52,403 bases of DNA from a candidate division WWE3 bacterium. GTDB lineage: Bacteria > Patescibacteriota > WWE3 > UBA101185 > UBA10185. Within the stretch, counting starts at the first letter, position 1. Every line of letters begins with the position of its first letter. The DNA lies in assembly GCA_012798315.1 (NCBI GenBank), contig JAAZNL010000016.1, forward strand, positions 1-52,403. Reading direction: 5' to 3'. Of the stretch, positions 49,031 to 52,403 are shown piece after piece. Under the pieces are notes generated by a model. The model worked only from the letters and a program-made list of their open reading frames with translations, was not told where the DNA came from and ran no database searches. Position numbers and translations under genes: made by a program.

Positions 49031-51889
49031 TTAACCGATTTTATCTACTTTAAGAATGTCTCCGGCAATCAATTCGGCTGCGGATACTTTTGTTTTTATT
49101 TGGTCTCCAAATTTTATCATTAAGATCCCATTCTCTGGAGTATTTGGATAAGTTACACGTATATTGTCGCTTACGGTTAAATTAGCCTCTTTTCGAAGCT
49201 CCTGCACTTTTCTTATAAAATCTCGCATGTGTCCTTCAAGTTCAAGTTCTTCAGTTAGCTCAATGTTAAGTGCTACAGTTTTGGCTGTGTTGACCACATA
49301 ATTTTTTAAATCCAGATCAGTTGATTCAAAGTCTAATTGATCAATTTTTTTAATGTTGGTTTCATCTAGCACAATATCTGGAAAGTGAACTTTAGTTGCA
49401 CTGGCCATGGAAGCTAAAGGTTGACGAATACCAATTTTGGCTTGTGTGCGAAGCGCCAATAACTCTGAAACCACCTCCCTATCCGAAGACATATTTCTGA
49501 CTAAATCCTGATTTTTCTGTATACATTCAGCGTAATACTTTGGATATTCCTGTAAATGCACCGATTCATCGGCAGGTCGTAGATTTCGGTATATGGCTTC
49601 CGTAATAAACGGAATAATCGGAGATGCGGCCTGAGAGAAATCCAACAAAACCCTGTAAAGCGTATCTAAAGCAGCTTCTTCACCAGATGAAATTCTGGTT
49701 CGGGATCGGCGCACATACCAGCGGGAAAGGTCATCGACAAAAGTTTCTACATACTTTACTGCATCTGGAATTAGGTAAGTCTCCAAGTTATCAGCTATTC
49801 CCTTTATGGTTTCGTTTAATCTGGTCAAAATCCACACATCCATGGGGTTGGTAGAAGACGAAGTTATATCACCTTTGGGTTCCCAATTAAATTCTGCAGC
49901 ATAAATTAAGAAAAATTTGGCAGAATTCCACAATGGATTTACCACATTCTTAAGTTTGTTACTAAGTTCCTCGTTATCAAAATTGGCATTTTCACCAACC
50001 ATTAAGGGGCTTGCCATTAAATAAAGACGCAGGGCATCCCCACCTATTTTTTCCAAGACTTCTTTGGGATCAGTATAGTTGCCATAAGTTTTACTCATCT
50101 TTCTACCATCAGTACCGGACATTACACCTGTGGTAACTACATTCTTAAACGGATTCGTGTCGAATAAGGCTGTAGACATTACATGCATAACGTAAAACCA
50201 GGCTCTGACTTGAGCGATGTATTCAACCACATAATCTCCGGGAAAATTCTGTTCAAATTTTTGCTGATTTTCAAACGGATAATGTAATTGCGCGTAAGGC
50301 ATTGAACCCGACTCCATCCAACAATCCAACACTTCTGGAATTCTCTTGTAGATTTTGCCGTTTTTGTTAATTACTATTTCATCGATAAATGGACGGTGAA
50401 GATCGGTAACTTTGCTTCCTGACAGCTCTTCCAGTTCTTTAACTGAGCCAACAACAATAACATTGCCATCGTCGGCTTTCCAAATAGGCATTGGTGTGGC
50501 CCAAAAGCGACTTCGCGAAATTCCCCAGTCGGGGGCTTGCTGGACGCCAATACTGAAACGGCCCTCTTTTAAATGAGATGGAACCCAGTTAATTGGTTCG
50601 TTGTTTTTTAAAAGTTTTTCTTTCAGACTTTGAATGTTTATAAACCAGGAACTTTGGGCTCTTTGAATTAAAAGTGTGTTGCATCGATCGTGATAAGGAA
50701 CTCTGTGCAAAATTTTGGACTCTTCAAATAAAACACCTTTATTCTGCATGTCCTCGGTTATCAGTGGGTTTGCTTTTGAATAATATATTCCGGCAAACGG
50801 ATTTTCACCGGCGTCGCCCTGGACGAACTTTCCTTCATCGTCTATGGTCATCATTATGGTTAAACCGTAGTGACGACCCATTTCAGTGTCTATTTCACCA
50901 AATCCCGGAGCGGAATGAACAATTCCGGTTCCATCGTCCATGGTAACCATACCCTCATATTCATATACCTTAAATTCACCATCCTTTTTTGTAAAAAAGG
51001 TGTACGGAGGTTCATATTCCAAGCCTATTAAATCGGAACCTTTAATTTGCTCTACCGTCTTGTATTCGCGGTCGTGAAAAACAATTTGAACCCGGGGGGT
51101 AGCAACAATATATTTTTCTCCGGCATATTCCACAACCGAATAACTTTCATCGGATTTAATTACCAGAGCGCGATTTGAAGGAATTGTCCAAGGAGTAGTT
51201 GTCCAGGCAAGAATATTAACATTTTTAAATTTTCCTTCTGTAGAGACCTTAAATTTCACTGTGATCGCCGGATCTTCATACTCTTTGTAAGTATTGTCCA
51301 TAGCAATTTCAAAGTTGGAAACTGGGGTGCCACAGGTTGGGCAGTATAAAGATGTGCGAATGCCTTCGTAGATTAATCCTTTGTCATACAGCTGTTTAAA
51401 TGCCCAAATGACACTTTCCATGTAAGTAATATCTGTGGTTTTGTAGGCATGATCCATATCTACCCAGCGACCGATTTTGTCTATATACCACTTCCATTCT
51501 TCGGAAATTTCACTGGTATATTTGTAACATTCTTCCGTAAAACGCTTGAGGCCAAAATTCTCAATATCACGGCGATTTTTGATTCCCAGACGCTGCTGTA
51601 CTTTGTTTTCTACCGGCAAACCGTGAGCATCCCAACCCCACACACGTTCCACTTTTTTTCCTTTCATGGTCCAGTAACGTGGAATAACATCTTTGGCAAT
51701 TGACCCTAACAAGTGGCCGTAATGAGGCAAACCGGAAATAAAAGGAGGCCCATCGTAAAACACGTACCTATTGTCTGCAGAGCGTGTTTCAACAGATTTT
51801 TCGAAAATTTTTTTATCTTTCCAGTATTTTATGACCTCATCTTCCATTTGCTGGATAGACTTGTTTTCGGGTGCATTGAAATAAGACAT
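49031..51889 (-). CDS. ileS: Isoleucyl-tRNA synthetase
   Basis: YDGPPFISGLPHYGHLLGS, GWDAHGLPVENKVQ, GRKMSKTYGNYTDP. Confidence 0.97.
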   Translation of the reverse strand: MSYFNAPENKSIQQMEDEVIKYWKDKKIFEKSVETRSADNRYVFYDGPPFISGLPHYGHLLGSIAKDVIPRYWTMKGKKVERVWGWDAHGLPVENKVQQRLGIKNRRDIENFGLKRFTEECYKYTSEISEEWKWYIDKIGRWVDMDHAYKTTDITYMESVIWAFKQLYDKGLIYEGIRTSLYCPTCGTPVSNFEIAMDNTYKEYEDPAITVKFKVSTEGKFKNVNILAWTTTPWTIPSNRALVIKSDESYSVVEYAGEKYIVATPRVQIVFHDREYKTVEQIKGSDLIGLEYEPPYTFFTKKDGEFKVYEYEGMVTMDDGTGIVHSAPGFGEIDTEMGRHYGLTIMMTIDDEGKFVQGDAGENPFAGIYYSKANPLITEDMQNKGVLFEESKILHRVPYHDRCNTLLIQRAQSSWFINIQSLKEKLLKNNEPINWVPSHLKEGRFSIGVQQAPDWGISRSRFWATPMPIWKADDGNVIVVGSVKELEELSGSKVTDLHRPFIDEIVINKNGKIYKRIPEVLDCWMESGSMPYAQLHYPFENQQKFEQNFPGDYVVEYIAQVRAWFYVMHVMSTALFDTNPFKNVVTTGVMSGTDGRKMSKTYGNYTDPKEVLEKIGGDALRLYLMASPLMVGENANFDNEELSNKLKNVVNPLWNSAKFFLIYAAEFNWEPKGDITSSSTNPMDVWILTRLNETIKGIADNLETYLIPDAVKYVETFVDDLSRWYVRRSRTRISSGEEAALDTLYRVLLDFSQAASPIIPFITEAIYRNLRPADESVHLQEYPKYYAECIQKNQDLVRNMSSDREVVSELLALRTQAKIGIRQPLASMASATKVHFPDIVLDETNIKKIDQLDFESTDLDLKNYVVNTAKTVALNIELTEELELEGHMRDFIRKVQELRKEANLTVSDNIRVTYPNTPENGILMIKFGDQIKTKVSAAELIAGDILKVDKIG

Positions 51890-51979
51890 AACTGAAAGTG
51901 ATTTTAACAGATGGGACAGGGCATTTAAACTTGGTATTTTAAGCAGTGCGCGCTATTTAGAAAAGTGCAGCCTTTCCGG

Positions 51980-52403
51980 TCATCTGGTTAATTTCCACAC
52001 TAGATCGTTTTTTCCTTTTTTATTGTAATAGCGAGCCAAAACGAATAAATAATCCGAAAGCCTGTTCGCGTATTTTAGTAAATATTCCGAACCTTTGTGT
52101 TTGTGTTTATCAAAGTAGAGAACTAATTGTCTTTCAAACCTTCTGGAAACAGTCCGGGATATATGCAAAAAGCCCGACTCAAAGCTCCCACCCGGTAAAA
52201 TAAAATTCACAATCGGCTTATTTTGAGCGTCCATTTCATCAATACTGTTTTCAAAACCGGTTACTCTTTTTGCCAAATATCTTTCGAAGATATCCGCTTT
52301 AGGACTTCCGGCCAACCACGAACCCAGCATAAATAAATCGGATTGTATTTCTATAACCTGTTTTTTTAATAACGTTGAACGGGATTGGTGTAACACGCCC
52401 AGA
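51980..52403 (-). CDS. PduO-type ATP:cob(I)alamin adenosyltransferase (5' end outside window)
   Basis: FILPGGSFESGFLHISRTVSRRFER...YANRLSDYLFVLARYYNKKG; frame open to the window edge (LGVLHQS...). Confidence 0.85.
   Translation of the reverse strand, partial: LGVLHQSRSTLLKKQVIEIQSDLFMLGSWLAGSPKADIFERYLAKRVTGFENSIDEMDAQNKPIVNFILPGGSFESGFLHISRTVSRRFERQLVLYFDKHKHKGSEYLLKYANRLSDYLFVLARYYNKKGKNDLVWKLTR

Overview
This 52.4 kb window is AT-rich and gene-dense. It looks like a reduced-genome bacterium, plausibly CPR/Patescibacteria (Microgenomates- or WWE3-like); that placement is an inference from gene content and was not tested. Core content: typA, DEAD-box helicase, rplS, clpC-type ATPase, polA without the 5' nuclease, gatC/gatA/gatB, htpX, NUDIX, lemA, polX, a full F1Fo operon (atpB-E-F-H-A-G-D-C), galU, a surface-polysaccharide locus (Wzx-like, O-antigen-ligase-like, two glycosidase-like proteins), lepB, rpmA, rplU, a PilM-like/LytR_C protein, rodA/ftsW, ileS, a cobalamin adenosyltransferase fragment, and four tRNAs (Asp, Gly, Thr, Val) with encoded CCA. 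Most notable observations: (1) a two-gene, ATGA-coupled operon at the left edge that encodes two PD-(D/E)XK-like nuclease modules. One is a Cap4/DUF4297-like 300-aa protein. The other is an ORF of at least 1185 codons, absent from the supplied ORF track because it runs off the window, with a HEAT-like helical body; it is a candidate undescribed defence system. (2) A set of seven isolated, compositionally distinct orphan genes built as self-contained cassettes with own promoter, strong Shine-Dalgarno and hairpin terminator. Three share an identical 11-nt box CCTATAGTTTG overlapping the -35, each with an exact 17-nt spacer. (3) Core genes, by contrast, mostly look leaderless, with a -10 hexamer 5-8 nt before the start codon. 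(4) An in-frame TAA replaces a conserved Glu codon in atpD. (5) Apparently co-trimmed ATP synthase alpha and delta subunits. (6) A candidate attenuator or sRNA in the leader of the 525-aa orphan gene.
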